From the NCBI GenBank assembly GCA_024281095.1, contig JAMXLJ010000093.1, positions 24,074-88,073 of the forward strand: a stretch of 64,000 nucleotides of DNA. The letters run 5' to 3'. Made by a program: the position numbers and the translations under genes. This document shows, in pieces, positions 44,034 to 53,100 of the stretch. This DNA comes from Acidimicrobiia bacterium. Its GTDB lineage: Bacteria; Actinomycetota; Acidimicrobiia; IMCC26256; JAMXLJ01. How positions within the stretch are numbered: position 1 is the stretch's first letter; the number at the start of each line of letters is the position of its first letter. The notes under the pieces are model-generated. The model was not told the origin of the DNA and searched no databases. It saw only the letters and a list, made by a program, of their open reading frames with translations.

Positions 44034-44609
44034 GTGCCGAGCTTCTTGCGCAGTAGCCGTCCGCGACTTGTGGTTCTCCTGCTTGCGTGCCTCGTGTTCG
44101 CGGCCGCGTGTGCGAGGCCCATTCGGATCACGCACAGCGCGGGCGCGCCCGGTCTCCCCGGAACCGCGACGGAGCGGCAGATCGAGCTCGATTTGCTCGA
44201 CCGGGTGAACATGGAGCGCGCGGCGCGCGGGTTGAACCGCGTCACGCTCGACCCGAACCTTGCGAACAATGCGTACGCGTGGTCGTTCACGATGGCCGCG
44301 CAGAACAGCATGTACCACAGCAACTTGTTGACCTGGATCTCTCCGTACGTCGCCGTCGCCGAGAACATCGCCTGGGAAACCTCTCCCCCGATGACCGCGG
44401 GCGACATGCACGTGATGTGGATGCGCAGTGACCCCCACCGCCACAACGTGCTCGCTCCGAACCTGACGCACATCGGGATCGGGGTGGCGTGCGTCAACGG
44501 CAGGATGTGGGGCACCGAGCGGTTCGGTTCCACCTGGTCGCCCGATTTCGGTGCCCTTCCGCCGGTGAGCCCGATCGTGCGGGCCGACCGCGGCGCGCTG
44601 GCCTGCTGA
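44034..44609 (+). CDS. CAP-domain (SCP/PR1-like) lipoprotein
   Basis: ~191 aa. The GTG at 44034 suits a GAGGAG ten nt upstream; TTG 44010 is an alternative. The signal (LVVLLLACLVFAAACARP) ends in a lipobox. The CAP domain follows: LLDRVNMERAARGLNRVTLDPNLANNAYAW, YHSNL, AENIAW (His and Glu of the usual CAP site) and HRHNVLAPNLTHIGIGVACVNGRMWGTERFG. Secreted CAP proteins are common in actinobacteria, and their activity is mostly unproved. Confidence 0.88.
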   Translation: MPSFLRSSRPRLVVLLLACLVFAAACARPIRITHSAGAPGLPGTATERQIELDLLDRVNMERAARGLNRVTLDPNLANNAYAWSFTMAAQNSMYHSNLLTWISPYVAVAENIAWETSPPMTAGDMHVMWMRSDPHRHNVLAPNLTHIGIGVACVNGRMWGTERFGSTWSPDFGALPPVSPIVRADRGALAC

Positions 44610-44711
44610 TGCCGGCCGGTGCACCCGTCGCGGTCCCGGCATAGGGTTCTCGCGCACGTGCCACTGGTTCGGAGGCCCGCTCTCCAGCGGGTTCGCAATC
44701 CACTGGGCGTC

Positions 44712-44738
44712 CCGGCCGTATGAGTTCTGTACGGCCGG
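44712..44738. other. 9-bp perfect inverted repeat (hairpin)
   Basis: ccggccgta / tacggccgg with a 9-nt spacer, 103 nt after the CAP gene and 51 nt before the next lipoprotein gene. It may be the CAP terminator or an operator for the downstream gene. Confidence 0.5.
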
Positions 44739-44789
44739 TCACGTTGCAGTCATCGACCGAGCCGGGGTCCGACGAGGAGGAATGGCGAC

Positions 44790-45344
44790 GTGATCAGAAC
44801 CCGAATCGTGCCGGGCGCGGCCGTGGCGGCCGCGGTGCTGGCTCTCGCGGCGTGCGGGTCCTCGGGCGGCTCGAAGTCGTCCGGCACCACGAGCACGACG
44901 GCCGGATCGTCGGCGACCTCGCAGACATCGGCCGCTTCCGGCACGCCCGCCTTGAAGACGGCGAGCAACGCGAAGTTCGGCACGATCGTCGTCGACGCCG
45001 ACGGCCGCACGGTGTACACGCTCACGAAGAACGGGCAGGCGGTCGCCTGCACAGGTCAGTGCGTGTCGGTGTGGCCGCCGGTGATCCTGCCGACGGGGCA
45101 GACGACGGCGACCGGCACGGGCGTCAGCGATGTCGGCACGGCTCCGGCAGCAGGCGGCGGCACCCAGGTCACCCAGGGCGGATTGCCGCTCTACCGGTTT
45201 GCCGGCGACTCGGGGCCGGCCGACGCGAAGGGTGACGGCATCTCGAGCTTCGGCGGCGTGTGGCACGTCGTGAAGGTCGGCGGCGGCGCGAGCGGCGCGG
45301 GCGGCGCGAGCTCCTCGAGCACCGGGTCCGGGCTCGGCTACTGA
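44790..45344 (+). CDS. Lipoprotein with Lipoprotein_15 (COG4315) repeats
   Basis: 184 aa, GTG start with GGAGGA about 12 nt upstream. Signal and lipobox: VAAAVLALAACGSS. A Ser/Thr-rich linker precedes two short units typical of the secreted-repeat family: TIVVDADGRTVYTLTKNGQAVACTGQCVSVWPPVILP and QVTQGGLPLYRFAGDSGPADAKGDGISSFGGVWHVV. The family carries the ACTGQC...WPP signature and is of unknown role. Ser/Gly-rich tail. Confidence 0.9.
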   Translation: MIRTRIVPGAAVAAAVLALAACGSSGGSKSSGTTSTTAGSSATSQTSAASGTPALKTASNAKFGTIVVDADGRTVYTLTKNGQAVACTGQCVSVWPPVILPTGQTTATGTGVSDVGTAPAAGGGTQVTQGGLPLYRFAGDSGPADAKGDGISSFGGVWHVVKVGGGASGAGGASSSSTGSGLGY

Positions 45345-45347
45345 TCG

Positions 45348-46163
45348 TCAGTCGCCCGCGACCGTCTGCTCGTGGCCGGCCGGCGCCGGTGTGAGATCGG
45401 CCGCGGTCAACGACGTCTCGAGCCGGCCGATCGTGAAGTGCTGCGCCTGCAGCAGCGAGACGAGACGGATCAGGTCGTCGTAGAGCGTCGGTCGCCAGTG
45501 CAGCAGGATGATGTCACCCGAACGGAAGTGGCCGCCCTGGATCGCGAGGTGGCCGTCGAGCATCGTCGCCCGCCAGAGCACCACCGCGCGCAGACCGCAC
45601 GACGCGGCCGCCCAACGCGTCGCGCCGTCGTAGTCGCCGTAGGGCGGCCGGAACAGCGTCGGGCGCGTGCCGAACAACTTCGTGTACTCGTCGAGCACGC
45701 CGCACACCTCGTGCACCTGTCCATGAAGATCGAGATGCCGCAGGTTGGGATGCGTGATCGTGTGGTCCTCGATCGTCGCGCCCGCGGCCTGCAGCTGCTG
45801 CCAGTACGCGCGTCCCGCGATCGCCGGCGTGCGCACGAGGAACGCGGTGATCGGCAGGTGGAGAAACCGCACGAGCCCGATGACTCTGGGGTCGCGGGTG
45901 AAGCCGTCGTCGATCGTGATGAACACCACGGGCGCGGTCGTCTTCACCTGACCGACCACGGGTGCGAGCGGCCCGGGCGGCAGCGTGGTGGTCGTGGTCG
46001 GCGGCGCGGTGCTCGCCGTCGTCGTCACGGCGCTCGAGTCGCTGGGATGCGAACCGACCGCCCCGGCCCGGCGCGCGTGATGACTGCTCGACGTGCTGCA
46101 CGCGGCGGCGATGCAACAAGCCGTTACAAGCAACACCGCGATCTGGTGGAGCGGCCGGCGCAC
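45348..46163 (-). CDS. Polysaccharide deacetylase lipoprotein (NodB-like)
   Basis: 271 aa, GTG start. Lipobox in VTACCIAAACSTS, then a Thr/Pro linker and a NodB domain: motif 1 FITIDDGFTRDP, motif 2 HTITHPNLRHLD, motif 3 RPPYGDYD, motif 4 DIILLHW. The metal-binding Asp and both His are present. It would remove N-acetyl or O-acetyl groups from peptidoglycan or an exopolysaccharide outside the cell. It is divergent from the selenoprotein gene and about 2 kb before the glycan-synthesis cluster, so a role in that polymer is possible. Confidence 0.92.
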   Translation of the reverse strand: MRRPLHQIAVLLVTACCIAAACSTSSSHHARRAGAVGSHPSDSSAVTTTASTAPPTTTTTLPPGPLAPVVGQVKTTAPVVFITIDDGFTRDPRVIGLVRFLHLPITAFLVRTPAIAGRAYWQQLQAAGATIEDHTITHPNLRHLDLHGQVHEVCGVLDEYTKLFGTRPTLFRPPYGDYDGATRWAAASCGLRAVVLWRATMLDGHLAIQGGHFRSGDIILLHWRPTLYDDLIRLVSLLQAQHFTIGRLETSLTAADLTPAPAGHEQTVAGD

Positions 46164-46263
46164 CTCGGCATTGTGCCCGCCCGGCCGCGAGCCCGACGCC
46201 TACGCTGTTCCTACCTGGCGTGATGCACAACATGCCCGGCCCGGGGGCTCGAAGGAGACAACC

Positions 46264-47346
46264 ATGATCCTGGAGCAGCTCGAGACCTCGGCGGCCGAAT
46301 TCGAACGGGCGACGGGGTGGGCGTTGAAGCGCGAAGGCGCATGCAAGGGCACCGTCTGCGTGCCGCTCCCCCCGCGCGTCCACGCGGGCTCGCCCGGTAA
46401 CGAGCGCGTCGACGTCGAGGCGGTCGCGGGACGCCTCGGGATGCCACTCGTTCACGACGACGTCGCGGGGGTCTGGGCGCTCGGGCCCGAGAGCGCGATC
46501 ACGGGTCGCGCGCTCACCACCGCTGCGGCGCCCGACCTCGAGCTTCCCGACTTCGACGGTAACCCGTTCCGTCTGTCGAGCCTTCTCGGCCAGAAGGTGT
46601 TGCTCGTGTCGTGGGCGTCGTGGTGAGGATGTCGTGAAGACCTGCCCGGGTGGCAGGCGTTGCGTGAGGAGCTCCATCCGTACGGGCTCGAGATCGTGAC
46701 CGTCGCGCTCGACACCGCGGGAGGCGATGCCGCGCGACCGTTCGTCGAGAAGGCGGCGCCGCGGCACCCGTCCTTGCTCGACCAGGCGCACTCGGTCGAC
46801 GCGGCATTCGGTGTCGTGAACGTACCGAACGGCGTGTGGATCGACGAGCACGGGATGATCGTGCGTCCCGCCGAGCCTGCATTCCCCGGCCGAAACCCCG
46901 TGACGGCAAAGTTCCGTGAGATGAGTCTCGACGGCCTCCCCGACGACGTCGCCGACATGCTGCGCGAGGTGAAGAAATTCCGCACCGACCCCGACGGCTA
47001 CGTGGCAATGGTGCGCGACTGGGTCACGCGTGGCTCGGAGAGCCCGTACGCGCTCGGTCCCGAAGCGGTGATCGAGCGTTCGCAGCCGCGCTCCCTCGAC
47101 ACGGCGCGCGCCGCGGCCCACTTCGAGCTCGGGCAACATTTCCACCGGGGCGGCGACCACGGGCGGGCCGTCGTGCACTGGCGCGAGGCCCATCGCCTCC
47201 AACCGGAGAACTGGACCTACAAGCGCCAGGCGTGGAACTTCGAGGACCCGGTGCGACAGGGCCCGACCGACGTTTACGACAGCTGCTGGATCGCCGACGT
47301 GAAGCGGTTCGGCGCCGAGAACTACTACCCGCCCGTCGTGCCCTGA
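46264..47346 (+). CDS. Redoxin-type thioredoxin-fold selenoprotein (in-frame UGA = Sec121)
   Basis: 360 aa read through TGA at 46624-46626; ATG with AAGGAG upstream. Residues ~90-260 form a TlpA/ResA-like redoxin fold: LELPDFDGNPFRLSSLLGQKVLLVSWASW, then Sec121, then GCREDLPGWQALREELHPYGLEIVTVALD. The frame continues 240 codons without another stop, with family-like NVPNGVWIDEHGMIVRPAEPAFPG and a TPR-like tail (HFHRGGDHGRAVVHWREAHRLQPENWTYKRQAW). The TGA stands where homologues would have the attacking Cys (WCGC motif). A hairpin with a G-containing loop follows at the spacing of bacterial SECIS elements. A truncated pseudogene is the alternative, but the intact downstream frame argues against it. 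Confidence 0.88.
46641..46657 (+). promoter_or_regulatory. Putative bacterial SECIS hairpin
   Basis: Stem cctgcc/ggcagg (6 bp, perfect) with loop cgggt begins 15 nt after the in-frame TGA; the loop starts 21 nt after it and has G in its second position. Bacterial SECIS elements recognised by SelB sit in this distance range with a G among the first loop bases. It is coding sequence at the same time. Confidence 0.75.
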
Positions 47347-47814
47347 TCAGATCGCGAACCAGCTGCTCTGGAAGCGCCGAGTCGTCCCCCGGAGCGGCAC
47401 CTCGACGAGGACGCTCACCTGCGCCGGCGCGAGATGGTCCAGGGAGAAGCCCCCGTAGTCGTCGATGCCGAGCGTCCGCGTCCCGCACTCGGTACGCACG
47501 GTCGCCACCGTCGCCGCGACGGGGACGACCCAGCCGCTCAACCGGCACGTCTGCGACTTCGTGCAGTCGATCTTCACCTCGAGTCGCGCACCGCCGCCAC
47601 TGAACGCGAGCACGCGAGTGTGCGCGCCGCCTGGGGGCAACAAGACCTCAGCGTCCAGTACGGAGTCGTACACGAGCTCGAGCAATTCCACGTCCGCGGG
47701 CACCCGCATGCTCGCGGCGCGACGGGCGCGGATCTTGACGACGTCGGGAACGGGCTCACGGGACGCACCCACGTCACGCGGCTCCGCCGCAAGGACTCTG
47801 GTTGTCGTCTGCAT
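47347..47814 (-). CDS. Small beta-rich protein, paralogue of the sigma-factor companion at 59.6 kb
   Basis: 155 aa, convergent with the selenoprotein gene with no base between stops (TGATCA). It carries VPADVELLELVYDSVLDAE followed by a beta-sandwich-like region ending FSLDHLAPAQVSVLVEVPLRGTTRRFQSSWFAI. The product of 59622-60107 has the same ELLELVYDSVLDA core and the same layout with a W-F end. Similar proteins in actinobacteria often sit between an ECF sigma factor and a CHAT-domain gene, as I recall; here neither is adjacent. Function unknown. Confidence 0.75.
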   Translation of the reverse strand: MQTTTRVLAAEPRDVGASREPVPDVVKIRARRAASMRVPADVELLELVYDSVLDAEVLLPPGGAHTRVLAFSGGGARLEVKIDCTKSQTCRLSGWVVPVAATVATVRTECGTRTLGIDDYGGFSLDHLAPAQVSVLVEVPLRGTTRRFQSSWFAI

Positions 47815-47981
47815 TCAGAGTGACGATCACGACGCAATCCTCTCGCCCGGAGTCGTGCTCCTTCGGTTTGATGCGCTTCGCCCGAGCGCGCCTGCGCCCG
47901 GTGCGACGCGCGCCACGCAGCGACGCGCCGTCCCGGCCGATGCTGATGTGTTGTCACGGATGCAGAGCGGTCGACGCACCT

Positions 47982-48019
47982 CCTGATACGCGAAACTCCC
48001 GCTTCTTTCTTGTATCAGG
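47982..48019. promoter_or_regulatory. Inverted repeat CCTGATAC-N22-GTATCAGG upstream of SARP gene
   Basis: Perfect 8-bp arms at 47982-47989 and 48012-48019, about 80 nt upstream of the SARP start. The enclosed DNA is A+T-richer than average (ttctttcttg). It could be an operator for autoregulation or a hairpin in the leader. Confidence 0.45.
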
Positions 48020-48100
48020 CTGACCCCGGAGGGCTCTGTCAAGGCGACGTTCCAGATCACACGAGGCCGGATCTCCGCGCCCCCCCGCAGGGAGATGACG

Positions 48101-50161
48101 ATGCACCACAGCGCCGGAGGCGGCGGGAACGACACGTCCGTCGCCTTGGTCCATGTCGGACTCCTCGGCGGGTTCCGCGTCGAGCGCGGCGGCTTGCCCA
48201 TCTCGGACTTCGCCTGGCAGCGACGGAGCGCCAAGCGCGTCACGAAGCTCTTGGCCATCCGGCCGGGACACGCGGCGCATCGTGACGAGGTCCTCGAGAC
48301 GCTGTGGCCCAATGCGGATCTTGCGTCGGCACGCAACAGTCTGTCGAAGGCGTTGCACGCGGCGCGATGCGCGATCGAGCCTGAGCGCCTCCCGAGGGAA
48401 GGCTCGCCGTACATCCGGGTCAGAGACGACCTCATCACGCTCGGAACCGAACACGTCGTGATCGATGCCGACGAGTTCCAGCGTCTGGGCCGGCACGCGT
48501 TCCACGTCGCGACGGTGCCCGCCTACGAGGATGCACTGGCCGCGTACACGGGCGTGCTCCTCCCCGAGGATCTGTACGAGGACTGGGTGACGGAGCGTCG
48601 TGATTCTCTCGCCGAGCTCAACATTCGGTTGCTCATCAGCCTGGCCGAGGCGTTGGAGAAGCGCGGGCGGCATCGCGCCGCCGTCGACCGGCTCCGTACC
48701 GCCCTCGAACAGGACCCGACGCGCGAGGACGTGCACCGCCAGCTCATGCGCCTGTACGGCGCGCTCGGTGCCCGTTGCGTCGCGCTCCGCCAGTTCGAGA
48801 CCTGTCGTTCCGTGCTACGCGAACGACTCAACGTGGCGCCGGATCCGCAGACGATCGCCCTGTACGAGCGGCTCTCGGCCAACGCGCTCGAGCAGCCGGT
48901 TCCGCCGCGAGAGGTCCTGACCGCGACCGGCGCCTTCGATGTCGCGCCCGACCTCGACGCGGACCCGACGACCCCGTTCGTCGGCCGGGAATCGGCCCTG
49001 GGACTGCTCCAGTCGCTCCTGGCGCGCGCCGGGCAGGGCACCGGGAGGCTCGTCGTGGTCAGCGGCGAGGCCGGCGCGGGCAAGACGCGCCTCGTCGCGC
49101 GGTTCGCCCTCGAAGCACAGCTCGCCGGCGCGTGCGTGCTCGGCGACGGTCAGAGCACCAACACCTTCCCCTACGGTCCGTTCGCGGCCGCGGTCGAGGG
49201 CTACGTCGACGACCGCTCCCGCGCCGAGCGTGAGGACCTTGCGGCTCGTTATCCCACGCTCCGGTGGCTGGTGCCGTCGATGCACGGCCCGCGGGTGCAG
49301 CACGTCACCGCCGGCGACCGCGACGTCACCCATGCGCGTCTCGGCACAGACATCGCGCGGTTTCTCGACGATGTCGCGTCCTCGGGGCCGGTCGTCCTGC
49401 TGCTCGGCGACCTCGACGACACGCATGCCTCGAATCTGGCCATGCTCCAATACCTGGCCAACCTCGCTCGCCGTCGCCGCTGGCTGATCATGGGGACGAT
49501 CCGCGAAGAGTCCCTGGGCGCCGAGAGGCGCGCGGGTCGGATGTTCACGTCTTTGGAGCGTGAAGGTCTCTGCGTTCCCCTGAAGTTGCGCGGCCTCGAA
49601 CGTCCGGCCTGCGACGAGCTCGTGCGAACGTTGCTTCGAGGCTTCGCCGTCAGTGACGGCTTCCTCGATCACGTTGCGTCCTTGACGCTCGGCAACCCCT
49701 TCTTCATCGGGGAGCTCGTGCAGGCAATGGCGCAGCGCGACGACGTGGCGTCCGAGCTCGGATGGGACGATCTCACACCGGCGTCATTCCGATTGCCGGC
49801 AACAGTGCGCGGCGTCGTCGAGCGAACGCTCGGGCCCCTCGGGCGCAACGCCCGACAGGTGCTGGACCTCGTGGCGGTGGCCGGCCCGGGCGTCGGACTG
49901 CAGGACCTGCGCAACGCCACGGTGCATCTGCAGCCGTCGCTCTCGAGCGCCGAGCTGTTCACCGCGCTCGATCATTGCCTACGGAGCGGCGTGCTCTTGG
50001 AAGACGACGACTCGTACGCGCTCCGGCATGCACTCGTCCGGATGCTGCTGCTGGAAGACCTTCCACGGCACCGCCGGATCGAGTTGAGCACTGCACTCGC
50101 GCATGCGGACACGACGCCGTGTTCCGACTGCCGATGGCCCGCGGGGGTAGCCACCGGATGA
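48101..50161 (+). CDS. SARP/BTAD-family regulator with ATPase domain
   Basis: 686 aa. The ATG at 48101 has GGGAG at a good distance; an ATG at 48095 is too close to it. Residues ~15-105: OmpR-type winged helix (HVGLLGGFRVERGGLPISDFAWQRRSAKRVTKLLAI...EVLETLWPNADLASARNSLSKALHAARCAI). Residues ~115-255: BTAD helical domain (DADEFQRL, LYEDWVTERRDSLAELNIRLLISLAEALEKRG). Residues ~285-560: AAA/STAND ATPase with Walker A GEAGAGKT and FVGRESALGLL. The long C-terminal TPR half of the usual ~1000-aa proteins is missing: the gene ends by ATGA overlap with the glycosyltransferase gene. It probably controls the downstream cluster. Confidence 0.9.
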   Translation: MHHSAGGGGNDTSVALVHVGLLGGFRVERGGLPISDFAWQRRSAKRVTKLLAIRPGHAAHRDEVLETLWPNADLASARNSLSKALHAARCAIEPERLPREGSPYIRVRDDLITLGTEHVVIDADEFQRLGRHAFHVATVPAYEDALAAYTGVLLPEDLYEDWVTERRDSLAELNIRLLISLAEALEKRGRHRAAVDRLRTALEQDPTREDVHRQLMRLYGALGARCVALRQFETCRSVLRERLNVAPDPQTIALYERLSANALEQPVPPREVLTATGAFDVAPDLDADPTTPFVGRESALGLLQSLLARAGQGTGRLVVVSGEAGAGKTRLVARFALEAQLAGACVLGDGQSTNTFPYGPFAAAVEGYVDDRSRAEREDLAARYPTLRWLVPSMHGPRVQHVTAGDRDVTHARLGTDIARFLDDVASSGPVVLLLGDLDDTHASNLAMLQYLANLARRRRWLIMGTIREESLGAERRAGRMFTSLEREGLCVPLKLRGLERPACDELVRTLLRGFAVSDGFLDHVASLTLGNPFFIGELVQAMAQRDDVASELGWDDLTPASFRLPATVRGVVERTLGPLGRNARQVLDLVAVAGPGVGLQDLRNATVHLQPSLSSAELFTALDHCLRSGVLLEDDDSYALRHALVRMLLLEDLPRHRRIELSTALAHADTTPCSDCRWPAGVATG

Positions 50162-53100
50162 GGCGCGCGCTCCCCGGCGCCGACGACCCCGAGGCCGGCC
50201 GTCTCGGCGTCCGCCACGCCGTGTTCGTCATCCTGTTCCTTGCACCCGGCGGTGCATTCGTCGACACGCGCGCCCTCGGAAGCGCCGGGTCGCTCCTTGC
50301 GCACCGGGCGCCGTGGATCCCGGTCGTCTCCGTCGGTACGTCGCTCTTGTTGGGCGCGGCCGCGTGGACGGCCGTCACATGGCTCCGGGGCACTGCGCTG
50401 CTCGCCGGCGCCGGCCCGCGAGCCCCGACCCGTCCGGTTCGCCTCCAGCTCATCGGTGACGACACGAACGGCGTTGTGCAGGCAACGCTCGTCCTCGTAC
50501 TCGTGGCCGCGCTCGCCTGGGTGCTCTGGCACGACGCCGGCCCGTGGCAGTACGCGCTCGCCGTCGTCGCGACGATCGCGCTCGGCACCCTCACATGGCC
50601 TCGACGCCCGCCGCTCACCCGATGGGGTACACCGTCTGCGCCCGCGTCCGGCTTGTGGCGCAAGATTCCGGTCGCGAAGCTCGAGACGATTCGTCTTCTC
50701 GTGCTCCTCAACGCGGTGACCGCGCTCGTGCTCCTCGGTTCTCCGCAGCTCTTCTCGGGACCGTGGGCCGCGTCGACGGTGTTCGTCTACCTGCTCATGT
50801 TCGGGGTGAACCTCGCGATCCTCAACTCGTGCCTCTCCGCCTCGACGGGGAGCACACTCGCGCCGGCGCGCGACTACCTCACCCCCGTCGACGGGGCGAC
50901 AACTTCACCGGGCGCCCCGTCGAGCCCGAGCGGCACCACGCGCTGGGAGCGGATGAAGCTGATTCGGCTGCACACGTTCTCGTCGAAGGCAGCCCCGTCG
51001 ACGCAGGCCGCGGCGACACAGGCCGCGGCGACGCCGCGCCCGGCGACGCCACGACCCCGCGGAAAGCTTCGGCGTGTCGCAGCCGCGACCGCGCTCCTCG
51101 TCGCCGCCGCGTGGATCGCGGCTGCACACCCGGGGGCGCTGCTCGTGTTCGGCTTTCTCGCTCTCGGCGTGGCGATCCCCTTCACGACCGACATCGATCG
51201 GGAGCAGGCGATCACCATGGTGCTCGCGGCCGGTGTCGGCGTGGCCACGCTCGACTACGTGGGCTGGCGCATCTCGGTGACGAACTGGCAGGGATGGTGG
51301 GTCGCGGCGCCTCTGCTGTGCGCGGAGATCCTCGGTGCGGTCCACGTCGTCGGGTACCAGTTCACGATCTGGCCTCGACCGTCACCGCTGATCGAGCCGT
51401 CCGAAGATCCGAGCCGGTACCCCATCTTCATCTTCGTCCCGACCCTCAACGAAGGCGCCGCGATCCTCCGGCGCACGTTGGAGGGTTGTCTCGCGGCGCG
51501 GGCGAAGTACCTCGAGCAGTATCCGGCCGCGAAAGTGAGCGTGGTCGTGTGCAACGACGGCCGCGCGGCCGGCGTGCCGGGTTGGGAAGACGTCGACCGG
51601 CTCGCGAAGCAGCTCGGTGTCCGGAACGTGACGCGGCAGAAGAGCGGTGGCGCGAAGGCGGGCAACATCGAGAACGCGCGCCAAGAGGTCGGCGCGACGG
51701 GTGACGCGCTCGTCGTCATCTTCGACGCCGATCAGGTGCCCGAGCCCGAGTTCCTCGTCGAGACGGTTCCGCCGTTCGCCGACCCGACGATCGGCTGGGT
51801 ACAGACGGGCCAGTACTACGCGAACCTCAAGAACCCCGTTGCGCGCTGGGCCGACGACCAGCAGTCGATGTTCTACAACCTGCTGTGCCCGGGGAAAGCG
51901 GCGCTGAACGCCGCGTTCATCTGCGGCACGAACGTCGTGATCCGCGCCGCGGCACTCGACGAGATCGGCGGCCTCCCGCAGGATTCGGTGACGGAAGACT
52001 TCGCGGCGTCGATCGCGCTGCACCCGAGGTGGCGCAGCATCTACCTCAGCACCGTTCTCGCCACGGGCCTCGGCCCGCTCGACATCCCGTCGTATCTCAG
52101 GCAACAGGGTCGATGGGCGCGTGGGACGCTCGGCGTGTTCCGCAGCAATTGGCGTGACATCCTGCTGCCGAAGAAGCACGGGCTTCGGCTCGGCCAGCGC
52201 GCGCAGTACCTGCTCGCGTGTACGCACTACCTCTGCGGGCTTCGCGACCTCGTCTACATGATCAGCCCGGTGCTCTTCGTCTTCACCGCCATCCCGGCGG
52301 TGCGACGGGCGACGCTCGGCGATTACCTGTGGCACTTCCTTCCGTACATCGCGCTCGGGATCGCCGGCATGTGGTACTCGGCCCGCCGCGTCACGGGACT
52401 GCGCGGGATCATCATCGGCTTCGGCAGCTTTCCGACGTTGGTGGGCAGCCTCGTCGCCGTGATCCTCGGCCGGAAGACCGGCTTTGCCGTCACCTCGAAG
52501 AAGCGGCAGACCGGGAGCCGACCCGTGCGCTATCTGTGGGTCTACCTGGCGTTCGTCCCTCTATGTGTCGCGTCGCTCGTCTGGGTGACGCGGGTCCACG
52601 GCGCGCAACAGACGTCGCTGTTCATCAGCGTCATGTGGATCGTCTATTCGCTGGTGCTGCTCTCGAGCTTCCTCGGTCTCGCGTGGGCCGATCTGCGTGG
52701 ACAGCGCGCCGATGTCGCGTCGCTCGCGACCGCGCGACAGGCGTACCCGTCGAAGCTGCTCGACCGCACGAATCCGCTCCTGCCGGTCGCCAGTCTGGGC
52801 TTGGCCGCGATGATGGCGACACCGCTTCTCGTGACCCCCCGGTTGGCATCACTCCCGATGTTCGCTCCGAACGCGTCGCGATTCGTGATCACCCATGATC
52901 CGTCCCGCTACGTCGGTGTTTCGCTTCCCGTGCAGCTGCTCGAGACGGGGCAACGAACGCTGGAACGTGAGGTAGGTCTGCGCTTCGGCGTCGTCGGGCG
53001 CACACAGGACATCACCGACCGATTCGACGCCCGTTGGGCGGACACGCTCGCCGCGCACAACGCGCGCCCGTGGGTCACGCTGGAGTTCGGTGTCTTCGGC

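Noticed and set aside
44671..44705. tRNA-like T-arm (gcgggttcgcaatcc)
   Set aside because: The loop has an extra base and no acceptor, D or anticodon arms can be fitted around it.
46264..46626. Reading the redoxin gene as a pseudogene ended by TGA
   Set aside because: The downstream frame is intact for 240 codons, the TGA replaces exactly the catalytic residue and a SECIS-like hairpin follows. It remains the main alternative until Sec machinery is confirmed.
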